The position numbers were made by a program, and so were the translations under genes. The notes beneath the pieces were generated by a model, which made no database searches, was not told where the DNA came from, and saw only the letters and a list, made by a program, of their open reading frames with translations. 64,000 nucleotides of DNA from Chelydra serpentina (taxonomy: Eukaryota > Chordata > Testudines > Chelydridae): positions 13,906,001 to 13,970,000 of the forward strand of contig JBAIAC010000040.1 of NCBI GenBank assembly GCA_037349315.1. Reading direction: 5' to 3'. The first letter of the stretch is position 1. Each line of letters opens with the position of its first letter. This document shows, piece by piece, positions 1 to 9,735 of this stretch.

Positions 1-131
1 AATGATGATTATACTGAATCTGAGTGTACCGGGATGTCCACAGTAGAAGATGAAATATGACTATTAACGTTGGGCTAAATACTTTAGCCTTGCACTAATA
101 GCAGGTCACTAAACTCAACAATTTAATAGTG

Positions 132-137
132 TTTATT
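132..137 (-). terminator. MTRFR: Candidate MTRFR polyadenylation signal
   Basis: The plus strand reads TTTATT, so the transcript has a canonical AATAAA about 110 bases after the MTRFR stop codon. The cleavage site would be roughly at 105-120. Confidence 0.55.
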
Positions 138-246
138 ATGAAGTCTTAACAGTATTAAGTCAGAAAACTTCTAAGACATGTTTCACGGGTAGTGACAAAC
201 TCTCTCCTCTTTCTCCGACAAGCCAAATCGGTATTTTCTCTCACAC

Positions 247-459
247 TTATTTGGCATCTGATTCTTGCATTTCTTTAATATGCCTTTTCTTTTCTAGATT
301 CTCCTTTGCTCTTTTTTTCTTTTCTTGCTTTTTCTTCTCACCTGCTCTTTTCTCTTTAAAAATATCACTATTTTCACCTTTGTAAAAGAGGTCAACTTTT
401 TGCTGCAGGATTTCTCTGGCTCTCTGTCGGTTCAGCTCCACTGATCTGGTTTGATGACA
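247..459 (-). CDS. MTRFR: MTRFR last coding exon
   Basis: Encodes residues 95-164, starting [19 protein letters not shown] and ending at a TAA at 247-249. The acceptor is a T-rich tract plus CAG (complement of 460-470). A candidate polyadenylation signal, AATAAA read on the minus strand, is at 132-137, so the 3' UTR is only about 130 bases. The [17 protein letters not shown] tail is the basic helix of the family. Confidence 0.94.
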   Translation of the reverse strand, partial: CHQTRSVELNRQRAREILQQKVDLFYKGENSDIFKEKRAGEKKKQEKKKRAKENLEKKRHIKEMQESDAK

Positions 460-2008
460 CTGAAAAAAAATTTGTTATTGTAAATTAATTCTGTTTATTC
501 TACACGTACACATTTTGTCCTTTTACTAAACATATTGTACTACTATAGAGCCTCATCCTGTAAAATCCTTATTAATATAAATAATCCTAAAATTTAAAAC
601 TGTTTATATGAGTAAGGAGTAGAATACTTGGCCTGTAATTTGATTTTATTTATGTACTGGCTGAAGGGAAAAAAAGCAACCCTGAAAAGAGATATTTAAT
701 TTCAGACTAGTAAGGGAAAGTGCACAAGGAAATAAGAAGCCAAATTTGTGTCACAACAGTTTCTAAAGGAAAATTGTTCTCTTTATGTGGTAACATTCAA
801 GAGATGATTAGAACAATTATGAAGTTTATAATTAAGTTAATGGCTCAGAAAATCCACTTTAAATGAGCTAGCCTCTCCCTTTCTGCTATAGCAGTAAACA
901 GCAAACCATTTTTGGCAGCCATCAGATGATGTGAAGTTAGTGTTTTGAGGTAGCATTTATTGTTTAAGGGTTCTTGTAGTTTTGCCTACTGATTTTTGTC
1001 TTAATCCTCTCTCACTGGTAGACTTGAAGATTGCGCCTCCATTCCTTTGAAGTTACTTCTGAATTTAAATTATACAGAGTAAAAGGAAGACATTAAGTTA
1101 TAGCTAGTGAGCAAAATTTTATCTCAGGATAAATGGGCAGCCCCTAGTTGATAAATTATTCTTACTCATGAGTAATTTGAGGAGCAATAGGTATGCTCAG
1201 TTTGCACCAAGCTTGTTGGATCTGTTGTCTCATCTAGCATTTGTAACAGGGGAGGGAGAGCTAGGAGTCCTGATTTTTGTTCCCTGCTCTAGGATCCTGG
1301 GAAAGTCACTTAAGTTCTGTCCCTACATTTCACCATCTGTAAAATGGAGAAATTTCCTTACTGTATAGCACATTAGAAAGCTTACAGTTTATGAAGTACT
1401 TTGGTGATGATAGGAGCTATTGAAGAGGAAAATTTTCAGGATCCCTTTAACTGGATGTAACATTTGAATGCAAATTTGGTGTTGCCTACTTTTCCTATGA
1501 ATGGTATCATGAAAGGATTACCTCCCCCACCCCCACCCCCCAAAAAAAAGTAATGCAAAGGTCATCATTTAGCTCTTTAAAGTCTAAATATTATACTCCT
1601 GGGGGAATGCTGCACCAAAAATTAAATTCCGCACACAGTATTTTACAATTCTGCATATTTTGTCAAAATAACACAATATAATCACACAAGTTTCAGTTAT
1701 TTAATAGAACCAAATAAATGAATTACCTTGACTACAATCCCAGATGGAATATGCTTCAGGACAACACAGTTGCTTGTCTTATTAGTTGCTTGGCCTCCTG
1801 GGCCATCACCTCTTACAAACTGTTCTTCTAAATCTGTTTCACTTAGTACAAGAAGATCACAAGAATTCTTCTTTCCTGCTACCGGCAATAAAGGTACAGC
1901 CAGTCGGGGGGATAAAAACTTTTGCTGCCTCCAAAGCCATGGCCTCCAAGACAATGCATTTATTTTGGCAAGTAAGATTGTGGAATGAAACAAACTTGAA
2001 GCATTCAT
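247..2008 (-). CDS. MTRFR: MTRFR (C12orf65) mitochondrial translation release factor in rescue, two coding exons
   Basis: Coding sequence is join(247-459, 1727-2008) on the minus strand, 164 residues (human about 166). The product is a mitochondrial class-I release-factor-like protein. It hydrolyses peptidyl-tRNA on stalled or split mitoribosomal large subunits and lacks the codon-recognition domains of true release factors. The GGQ catalytic motif is at residues 71-73, inside the family stretch [20 protein letters not shown]. The first ~45 residues are basic, with few acidic residues, as expected of a mitochondrial presequence. The C-terminal 40 residues are a Lys/Arg/Glu-rich helical tail, typical of the ICT1/MTRFR group for ribosome binding. 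The splice is phase 0: donor after VVK at 1727, acceptor before CHQTRS at 459. The start at 2008 is the first ATG after the acceptor and gives a near-human length. Assigned from remembered family sequence; very confident. Confidence 0.96.
1300..1435 (+). repeat. MIR-like SINE fragment
   Basis: The segment has the conserved MIR pattern: a GGGAAAGTCACTTAA-like block, then CATCTGTAAAATGGAGA, then a decayed tail. It lies in the MTRFR intron between exons 2 and 3. Old and diverged; the family assignment is by eye. Confidence 0.55.
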
Positions 2009-2041
2009 AAAGAAATGGAAACAAAACCTCTTGACTGGAAC
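1727..2041 (-). CDS. MTRFR: MTRFR exon 2 with start codon and GGQ motif
   Basis: The exon runs from an acceptor (CTATTTCAG on the minus strand, just above 2041) to a GTAAT donor below 1727. Bases 2009-2041 are 5' UTR and 1727-2008 encode residues 1-94. It carries the mitochondrial-targeting-like N-terminus and the GGQ loop that reaches the peptidyl-transferase centre. Confidence 0.93.
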
Positions 2042-2332
2042 CTGAAATAGAAAATACCTTGTTTAAACATGATCTAGTTTAGCCTAATATGACCCACTGT
2101 ATTTTTTAAAATGTTATAAACTGGCTATGTAACATTGTTACAGATGTGTCAAAGTTGGAATGCTAAGTATTTCAAATGATTGTTCTGAAGTTGTAACAAT
2201 TTCTTAAAGTAGCCAAAGTTATTGGTCTGTAAGGCATCTGTAAAATAGCCACTACATTAAAACAGAGACACTAAATTTCAAAAACAAGGTGTTAAGTAGC
2301 ACCTGAAAACCCATTAACACAGAGAAGCCTCA

Positions 2333-2587
2333 GGGCTGGTCTACACTAACCCCATAATTCGAACTAAGAGACGCGACTTCAGCTATGTGAATAAAGTAGC
2401 TGACGTCGAACTATCTTAGTTCGAATGAAAAAGCACTTACCCGGGGTCCACACGCGGCGCGCAGGCTCCCCCGTCGACGGCGGAGCACTTCCTGGTTCGA
2501 TTTATCGCGTCTAGACAAGACGCGATAAATCGAACCCAGAACATCGATCCCGCGCCTCTGACCGGACGCGTAAGTATAGACGTACCC
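2333..2587 (+). mobile_element. Palindromic MITE, TTCGAA family, copy A
   Basis: The ends read GGGCTGGTCTACACT and, on the complement, GGGTACGTCTATACT: imperfect terminal inverted repeats. Inside are two nested hairpins, one built on TTCGAACTAAG and its complement, the other on CGATTTATCGCGTCTAGAC folding back on itself. There is no coding capacity. Flanks are TCA and TTA, consistent with a decayed 3-bp target duplication. Two more copies are at 3254 and 25806. Confidence 0.85.
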
Positions 2588-3253
2588 TTACACTCCAAAT
2601 GTCCAAATTTGAGCTTTAGGATGCAATTAGTTCTGGTGAAATAAACTAATTGCTCACATCATGCTTTTTAGTTTACTTTGTCTTGGAAATTTGATTTAAA
2701 CAATGGCTCAAAACAGTATTCAAATAAGGAAGCAATTTTGGTTTATACACTCTGGGTGAAATACTGGCCCCAAGAAATCAATGGTCCAAATATTATCCCA
2801 TATACCAGAAAAGAAGGGGGTAAAGACCTAATGGAAAGAAAAGGCTATGCACCTAGCTACACAAAAACCTTATTTGGAAGTCCTTACTCAGGCAAAACTC
2901 CCACTGAGTCCTGATATCCTTAAGTCCAGATTCATTCTTGCATTAGCTTAATAGTGCCTATAGTTTTGAGACTATCCCTGGTTCCCATTCTAATTTTTTA
3001 AATAAATGGAAGTAACATGTTTTTACTTGCTTGTATTTCATGCTGCACTGACTTTACTGAATTTATCAGTATACCAGCTTGATCAACTTGATTTCAAATT
3101 AAGAATCTTTTGTGCTCTGCTGTTTGCCATAAGTTGCTCCTGTCATCAAACCTTTGTGATTTCATTAGTGACTTTGTGCCCACTCCTCATCCAGTTCCAT
3201 TTTTCCCTTCACAACTGTTTGTTTCCACATAAAAATGGACATTGACAGTTTAA

Positions 3254-3548
3254 GGGCTAGTCCACACTAACCCCCCAGTTCGAACTAAGATACGCAACTT
3301 CAGCTACATGAATAGCGTAGCTGAAGTCGAAGTATCTTAGTTCGAACTACAAGGTACTTACCGCGGGTCCACACGCAGCAGGCAGGCTCCCCCGTCGACT
3401 CCGCGTACTCCTCTCGCGGAGCAGGAGTACCGGTGTCGACGACGAGCACTTCCGGGATCGATTTATCACGTCTAGACAAGACACGATAAATCGATCCCAG
3501 AAGATCGATTGCTTACCGCCGAACCCGGAGGTAAGTATAGACGTACTC
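3254..3548 (+). mobile_element. Palindromic MITE, TTCGAA family, copy B
   Basis: Same architecture as copy A, slightly longer, with an extra CCGCGTACTCC...GGAGCAGGAGTAC internal hairpin. It is flanked on both sides by TAA (3251-3253 and 3549-3551), a clean 3-bp target duplication. That size and the TWA-type sequence fit a PIF/Harbinger-type non-autonomous element; no transposase is present to prove the superfamily. Confidence 0.87.
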
Positions 3549-4263
3549 TAAGATAGCAAGTTAAGGAGCAAATGGGCTATGAAGACAGAATGCTTAACCC
3601 CTAGCGGTGATCCCTCCTGGTCAGGGTTTTGATCCTTATAGGCCTGAAAGTGCAGGGAAGCTTGCACTGCAACCACCTATTCTGCGGTTACACAAATGAC
3701 TTCAGATTTCTAGTGTTATCAAACAGCACTGTTCCTTGGGCTCTAATTAATGTCTTTGTTTTGCTTTAAATATTTACTTATTTGGCGCAAAAAAATGACT
3801 ACTTGAATATGTGAACTGTATGTCCTGAATGCAGTTGATGAAAAATGTTAACATTCAACAAACAATAAATCTACACTGGTACGAGAAAGGGGGAAAAACA
3901 GAAATAGTTTTGAGTGGTTTTAATGACAAGTCAAACTGGCCACTGGGTGGCACTAAAAACTAAAAGATGGGAATGCATTGTTTTATTGCAGAAACCATAA
4001 AGCAACTCTTAATTCTTCAAAGCATAGTAGCAATGAGTTATGGTAACAATTTTCCCTTTCCTCCAGCTCAGTTACTATTATCAATAACTGGTTGCTTAGA
4101 TAACCTTAGTTGAAACAAAGGATAACTGTCTGACCTACTCATCACACATGAATAGAGAAGATTTGGGGAGTGCTTAATGCTTGCAGACTAATGTGAATTT
4201 GCTACTGTTCCTTGATGCTATAGCTATAAAAAATGACTAAAACAAATATGTACAGAGCAAGTC

Positions 4264-4366
4264 TAGGGTGACCAGATGTCCCGATTTTTGGGTCTTTTTC
4301 TTATATAGGCTCCTATTATCCCCCACCCCCGTCCCGATTTTTCACATTTGCTGTCTGGTCACCCTA
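4264..4366 (+). mobile_element. Short hAT-like MITE (TAGGGTGACCAG ends), copy 1
   Basis: A 103-bp element with perfect TAGGGTGACCAGA-type terminal inverted repeats. It is flanked by AGCAAGTC and AGCAAGAG, 6 of 8 identical, as expected of an old 8-bp hAT target duplication. A second copy at 24018 has a perfect 8-bp duplication. Confidence 0.85.
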
Positions 4367-5014
4367 AGCAAGAGTAACCTAACAAGATTTCACCTTATAT
4401 AAAACAGGATCTTTTAAAAAAAATCCACAGCTGTTAGGTATAGTGCGTGCAGGAGAGAAAATAAATAATGGTGAACCTTAGTCCTAATCAGAATGGGTGG
4501 TACCTTGCTATCATTAATGTAGCTTAATGAGGGGAAACATCTGAGTCTATAAAAACAGTATCATCCCAGGGTTTTTTAATACAGTCCTAGAAATGTCAAG
4601 TCTATCTGAATTCCTTAGATCAGGAGGTTTGTGCAGTTTGAAAGCTCTGTAATTATTATACCCTATTTATAGCATCCAACAGCACACTGGGGATTTTAAT
4701 TATTGAAGTCTCCACACACACTTAAAACAGAGAAGTATCACTCCATTTTGGTGAAAGGCTTCTAAATATTCCAAGATCTTGAGGTCTCTTGGTTAAATAT
4801 ATCCTGCAACTCAATCTGACAAAACTTTATCAATTTTAGCAAAATGCCCTTAAACATTCAGGCTAGGAAGAACAGTCAGTACTTTAATATGCTGAATATT
4901 TTCCTGCTAGCCTTCCTAATTGGAGAAGTCAGCACATATTCCCAAATGCAAGGGTGTCTCTTACTAAAAAGAGTAGTGGACAACTTGGGTGTTAGGACAA
5001 CTGTGTCCTATTCC

Positions 5015-5145
5015 TTCTTCTATCCTGACCCCACTGTATGACCTTAAACAAGTCCCTTACCTATAGCTTATTTCACCCATCTCTAAGACATGCAATACCT
5101 GTCTTATTGAGGTGCTGCACAGGTGAGTAGCATTATTTAATGAAT
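5015..5145 (+). repeat. MIR-like SINE fragment
   Basis: Shows the degraded MIR middle: a CTGTATGACCTTAAACAAGTC block, then CACCCATCTCTAAGACATGCAATACCT, then a GAGG-containing tail. Low identity, assigned by pattern only. Confidence 0.45.
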
Positions 5146-6178
5146 CAGCATTATCATACTGATTTGCAGGTCACTTTATACATTAAAAATATAAATACTT
5201 CCTATGTGACTTAGCCATTAGTGAAAACAATCCTCTCCTTCTGCTTCATCCTGCGGTGAAGTCACAATCCAGTACTTACAATATCAGTTGTCAAGGAAAT
5301 AACTGTGGTAGTAAAAACACTGCATCATGATTTTACTGCAGGATCAGCTAGGAAGAGGTCTGCAAGGGACCATGATCTGATTTAAAACATAGATTGGAAA
5401 GTATTCATCATGGTAAGCAATTATGGCACATACATAAGAGATGGGTTTTTCCCCCCTCCTAGTATAAGATCTTTGAAACAGGCACATTATCTTCATATCT
5501 GTCTGTAAAGCAACTAGCACCCTGTTGGCACTGTGTGTGTGTCTGTTGGGGTAACTAAGAACTAGTCCAAAACATCAGTGTTTTATTTTGAAACACAAAT
5601 AACCACTTGCAATAACTTGTATCTATTTCTTAAGAAGAGTACCATCCACTTAAGGTTAAGTAATAGTTAAGTAAATAAGACCTGCACAAACTGTTTCTGA
5701 GATTCTCAGTCTGTTCGTGCAAGTCTGCTTTCATTTCCTCACACACTAGCAGCACCTTAACAAGCACCTGTCCCACATATTAGCAGCATAAAGGATTCTA
5801 GGATAGAGTTGACGTTGTGAGCATAAGTGTGGGGAAGCAGAGAAAGAATAGTGGAATATGAGGTCAAGGGAATAAAAAGTTTGAACACCTGCTGTTTGGT
5901 TTGCAGCCTGGGTTTCCAGTGTATGGGGAGTGAGATGGGTCCTCTCTCTCAGCCAGCAGAGCCTTGACAGCTGGGGGACAAAGCAGGAGACTCAATGTTG
6001 CAGATGCATTGTCCTGGTGGCTAAACCCCCTTATGGCCCCTCATCAGGCATATATTTTGGGGATCCATCAAGACCTTAAGTGAAGTTCTACAACCCAGTC
6101 CTAAATCCATGAAAAACAGACAACTTTGAAAAGGAGTTTGTGCAGTGGGGGCTAGAACTGGGGAAGGGCGGGGCAGGG

Positions 6179-6700
6179 AGCCAGGACTCCTAGATTCTCT
6201 CCCCAGCTTTGGGAGCGGGGTGGGGGTAAGATGGGCGTGCAAGGAACAGGAGCTGGGATTCCTGGGTTCTCCCCGCAGTTCTAGGAGCAAAGTGGGACTG
6301 AGAGCCGGGACTCCTGGGTTCACCCCCGAGCTCTGGGAGCAGAGAGGGGGATGGAGGATTGGGGGGGGGCAGGGTAGGAGCCGGGACTCCTGGGTTCACC
6401 CCCGAGCTCTGGGAGCAGAGAGGGGATGGAGGATTGGGGGGGGGGGGGCAGGGTAGGAGCCGGGACTCCTGGGTTCACCCCCGAGCTCTGGGAGCAGAGA
6501 GGGGATGGAGGATTGGGGGGGGGCAGGGTAGGAGCCGGGACTCCTGGGTTCACCCCCAAGCTCTGGGAGCAGAGAGGGGATGGAGGATTGGGGGAGGGGG
6601 GGCAGGGTAGGAGCCGGGACTCCTGGGTTCACCCCCGAGCTCTGGGAGCAGAGAGGGGATGGAGGATTGGGGGGGGGGGGCAGGGTAGGAGCGGGGCCCT
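6179..6700 (+). repeat. G-rich minisatellite, 75-79 bp unit
   Basis: Five close units start at 6303, 6379, 6458, 6533 and 6612, each beginning AGCCGGGACTCCTGGGTTCA. A sixth truncated unit starts at 6690, and two diverged units (6179 and 6251) lie upstream. Each unit ends in a G homopolymer of 7-13 bases, then CAGGGTAGG, and most of the length variation is in that run. The CTGGGTTC core resembles the B-box of tRNA-derived SINEs such as MIR, so the unit may come from a SINE head. The array ends next to the MTRFR exon 1 donor. Its long open frames are repeat artefacts. Confidence 0.92.
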
Positions 6701-6710
6701 TCTTACTTAC

Positions 6711-6880
6711 GGGCGAGTGAGGGTCAACACAGGCCCCGCAAGATCCCCATCGGCCGTTTTGCGCATGCACCCCAAGACAGGACCCAGCTATACATTTGCG
6801 CATGCGTAATACACTTCCCGCTGTATGCGCGCGCTGCGCATGTACAGTCCTCGAGCCTGGCCTCCCCCACGCTATGCCGG
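6711..6880 (-). other. MTRFR: MTRFR non-coding exon 1 (5' edge approximate)
   Basis: A near-consensus donor (CCC then GTAAGTAAG on the minus strand) lies at 6703-6713, so exon 1 ends at 6711 and splices to 2041. The start is not visible; it should lie between the NRF1-like sites and the CCAAT array, roughly 6780-6890. No start codon frame continues into exon 2, so it is called untranslated. Confidence 0.6.
6761..6842. promoter_or_regulatory. Cluster of three NRF1-like GCGCATGC motifs
   Basis: GCGCATGC at 6761, GCGCATGCG at 6798 and GCGCATG at 6836 match the core of the NRF1 consensus (YGCGCAYGCGCR). NRF1 drives many nuclear genes for mitochondrial proteins, which suits MTRFR. The sites lie on the MTRFR side of the promoter, near or within its first exon. 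Confidence 0.65.
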
Positions 6881-6890
6881 AGCGCAAAAG

Positions 6891-7142
6891 CCAATCACTG
6901 AGCAGCAGGCGGTGTTACGGACACTTCTTCCCTTCAGCCAATCATGTCCCGGGTACTCGTGCGGCGCGCAGCCGCACCTGCCAATCGGAACGCGGGGAAA
7001 TGGCTCGCGTGTACTTCCCGCACCTCAACCAATAACGTCGTACGATTGGGTCTGGCGCGCGGCCAGAACAGCCAATCATCGCGAGGAGGCCCGGTCTCTC
7101 GTGCCCTCTGCCCCCCCCAACGTTCGAATCACAGCCGCCAAT
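6891..7142 (+). promoter_or_regulatory. Array of six CCAAT boxes (NF-Y type)
   Basis: CCAAT occurs at 6891, 6938, 6981, 7029, 7072 and 7138, all on the plus strand, with steps of 47, 43, 48, 43 and 66 bases. Five are preceded by G or GC (GCCAATC-like), the preferred NF-Y context. Regularly spaced CCAAT arrays are typical of NF-Y-driven cell-cycle promoters, which fits an M-phase phosphoprotein gene. Confidence 0.75.
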
Positions 7143-7149
7143 CGTGAGG

Positions 7150-7249
7150 AAGGAGATCGCGGCTGGGGCTTGTTTACCGCCTAACGGCCGCCGGCGCACA
7201 ACAGTGCTGAAACCAGGACACCCCTCCCTCCGGACAGGCAGAGATGCAG
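7150..7249 (+). other. MPHOSPH9: MPHOSPH9 non-coding exon 1 (5' edge approximate)
   Basis: The donor is GATGCAG then GTGAGGGC, splitting at 7249/7250. The transcription start is not visible and is placed after the last CCAAT box (7138). The ATG at 7244 would be the only upstream start; its frame was not followed through the uncertain exon 2 acceptor, so the exon is treated as 5' UTR. Confidence 0.55.
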
Positions 7250-7479
7250 GTGAGGGCTGAGCGAGCCCAGACATGGGCCCCTGGAGTAGAAGACACCCAG
7301 TGACGCGGATCTTGGTATGCCCCGGCTTTCAGCTCCCCCTCCCCCCCCGGCGAGACGTCCTTCGATCCCGCCCCCAACAGCGAGGGGCGGGCTTGCTGAC
7401 CAATCCTGGGGCGGCAGCTCTGTCAACATAGAACGCGGTGGGTAGCCGCCCAATGAGAGGAGAGGGGCGGAGCCTGGGA

Positions 7480-7790
7480 CTGGGAAATTGGAACGGTGGG
7501 GGGCGGAGAGCTCTTAGGAGAGAGGAAACTGACTGAAAGGAGGCGGGGTTGGAGGGGGAGATGGGAGAAGAGGCTGGAGGGACTGGGAGGACCCAGTAGG
7601 GTAGGGTAGGGGAGGACCCAGTGGGAGGTGAGGAGAGAGCGAGGGAGGACCCAGTGGGAGGGAAGGGACACGAGGTAGGCTGGGAGCCTGAAAGGGAAGA
7701 GATTGTGGACAGAGAGAGGGCCTGAAGGGGGAGGGGAGGAAAGTACTTGAGGGCAAAGGGACCAGATACTGCTCAGATGAGGGGGTTGTT
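7480..7790 (+). repeat. Purine-rich tract with a repeated GGGAGGACCCAGT motif
   Basis: About 300 bases of G/A-rich DNA lie at the start of MPHOSPH9 intron 1. GGAGGACCCAGT occurs three times (near 7586, 7611 and 7644) among many GGGG runs. The non-template strand is G-rich, so the nascent RNA is too. The long minus-strand open frames are by-products of this composition. Confidence 0.6.
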
Positions 7791-8889
7791 AAATGAGGGG
7801 GGTAATCGATCCCCACTGTAAATGTGCTGGTGTAGCAGCTCACCAGCATACATGTTTAGTTCATGTTTTTTTGAGTTCTGGGATGTACCTTGGCCTGTAA
7901 GAATAGAGCCCAGGAAGCGTTTCCTGTCATTGTTCTGTGTAATTAAAAATAAGACTAGTCTAAAATTGTAAAAGAGTTTGGAGGTTACTGGTCACACTCT
8001 TAAGAACTGGTATAGTTGAAGTGGTTTAGTTCTCCCAAATGAAGTTTAGTGATCAAATGTGTTCCTGTTATGGCCCAGTTATTTGAAGAGTGATAAAAAA
8101 GCCAACATTTAATGTCTGAAATGTTGTTGCTGCACACTGAAAGCTCAGAGCTATTTAGATGCAATTTTATGTGCACTTCTCCATATTTTTACTCTCACAG
8201 GTATTTAACTTGTATTAAAAAACTTGCATCAATTCATGTGAGGGAAAACATAAGGGTTAGTTTTGCTGACTAGTGTAATTTAGTGTCTTTCTACGCTGAA
8301 TGGAAGATCAGTGTTTGGGACTGCAAGAACAACCAAAATAAGGGACCCTATGACGGCTGAGTTATTTCCTGATCCTGTTACAATAATGTTAAAAATTTGT
8401 AATGTGGACAGGACTAGGCTGGTCAAGCTGGCCAACTGACTGCTCAAATAATGTCAGCTGACTGGCCAATTGGCCACCTATTATTTGACCAGCATTAAAT
8501 ATTGTCAACAAATATTCCAGCAAGAATGCCAAGAACTGAGCAGCAACCTACTTTTTTGATTGCATCCTGGTGCTATCAATTAGCAAGTCTACTTAAATGT
8601 CTTGTCATTCGCTTTACTACCTGCTAATGCCACCTGTTGGGGGGAAAAGGTGAACTGATTGAAAGTTGAGCATATTGACTGGGTGTAATTTTCAGAACAA
8701 ACATTCTATGTATGTATGTTTATCATTGTATACTAGACCATCAATGTACATGGCAGCTTACAAATCACATGGCCCATGTCCCGAAAATGTTTACTATCTA
8801 AATTAACTAGACAAACATACAAACTCGGAAGTGAGAGGAGGGTTCAGTCATTAAACCTTCTCCCCTAACACACACAACATAAAGAAAAT

Positions 8890-9735
8890 AAGAAAGAAAG
8901 AAATACTTGTGGCACCTTAGAGACTAACAAATTTATTTCAGCATAAGCTTTCGTGGGTTAGAACCCACTTCATCGGATGCATGGAATGGAACATACAGTG
9001 GACAGATATTTATACAGTCAGAGAAACAAGATAAGGTGGAAGTGCCTATACCAACCTTAAGAGGCTAATTAATTGAGAGGAAACATAACAGCAGGGGGGA
9101 AAAAAAACCTTTGAAGTGATAAACAAGATGGCCATTGCGGACAGTTGACACACAGGTGTGAATGAGGATCGTTAATTTAAGGGAAATAGATTAAATTAAC
9201 GTAATGGCCAAGCCATTCCAAATCTCTATTTAATCCTGAGTTGATGGTATCTAGTTTGCATATCAATTCAAGTTCAACAGCTTCTCGTTGTAGCCTGTTT
9301 TTGAAGTTTATCTGTTGCAAAATTGCGACCTTTAAGTCTGTCACTGAGTGATTAGGGAGGTTGAAATGTTCTTCTACTGGTTTTTGAATGTTATGATTCC
9401 TGATGTCAGATTTGTGTCCGTTTATTCTTTTGCATAGAGACTGTCCGGTTTGGCCAATGTACATGGCAGAGGGGCATTGCAGGCACATGATGGCATAAAT
9501 CACATTGGTAGATGTGCAGGTGAACAAGCCCCTGATGGCGTGGCGGATTTGATTAGGTCCTATGATGGTATCACTTGAATACATATGTGGACAGAGTTGG
9601 CATTGGGCTTTGTTGCAAGGATAGGTTCCTGGGTTAGTGTTTTTGTTGTAAGGTGTGTGGTTGCTGGTGAGTATTTGCTTCAGGTTGGGGGGCTGTCTGT
9701 AAGCATGGATTGAACCATAATGTTCCATCTGATCA
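8890..9735 (-). mobile_element. Penelope-like retroelement, 5'-truncated, 3' end with GIY-YIG endonuclease
   Basis: Minus-strand element whose 3' end carries the CTTGTGGCACCTTAGAGAC repeat and a T/C-rich tail at 8890-8910. It lies in MPHOSPH9 intron 1. Only the last part of the polyprotein remains, with the endonuclease domain; the reverse transcriptase is missing. The 5' edge near 9735 is abrupt, as in 5'-truncated retrotransposition. A 52-bp piece at 47836 contains the block that often adjoins this repeat in turtle genomes. Confidence 0.85.
9177..9728 (-). pseudogene. GIY-YIG endonuclease domain of a Penelope-like element
   Basis: An open frame of 183 residues without internal stops. The GIY-YIG core is visible: Tyr78 in NVIYAI (the GIY position), YIG at 90-92 in MYIGQTGQ, Arg101, His105 and a Glu at 119-120. 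Cys82 and Cys85 lie between the two halves of the motif, with His121 and His127 downstream; this could be the Cys/His zinc site known from Penelope endonucleases. In intact elements the domain nicks target DNA to prime reverse transcription. Here it is cut off from its reverse transcriptase, so it is probably a relic despite the open frame. Confidence 0.8.

Larger units (their letters stand above)
2042..6710 (-). other. MTRFR intron 1
   Basis: About 4.7 kb with no exon-like open frame. It holds two copies of the TTCGAA palindromic MITE (2333-2587, 3254-3548), one small hAT MITE (4264-4366), a MIR-like stretch near 5020-5140 and the G-rich minisatellite (6179-6700). The rest is AT-rich with nothing recognisable. 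Confidence 0.7.
6750..7500. promoter_or_regulatory. Bidirectional CpG-island promoter of MTRFR and MPHOSPH9
   Basis: A CpG-rich block lies between the MTRFR exon 1 donor (6711, minus strand) and the MPHOSPH9 exon 1 donor (7249, plus strand). There is no TATA box at a sensible position. It holds three NRF1-like motifs (6761, 6798, 6836), then six CCAAT boxes (6891, 6938, 6981, 7029, 7072, 7138) and one reverse ATTGG (7045). Mammals have the same head-to-head gene arrangement. Confidence 0.85.

Noticed and set aside
6179..6700. CRISPR-like direct repeats
   Set aside because: Units are head-to-tail without distinct spacers, in a vertebrate intron; a minisatellite.
6396..6887. 163-residue minus-strand frame over the minisatellite
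   Set aside because: The translation simply repeats the minisatellite unit and runs into the promoter; unit length varies with the G run, so the frame is not maintained.
7181..7849. Several Ser/Pro/Leu-rich minus-strand frames
   Set aside because: Generated by the purine-rich tract read in reverse; no start context, splice signals or similarity.
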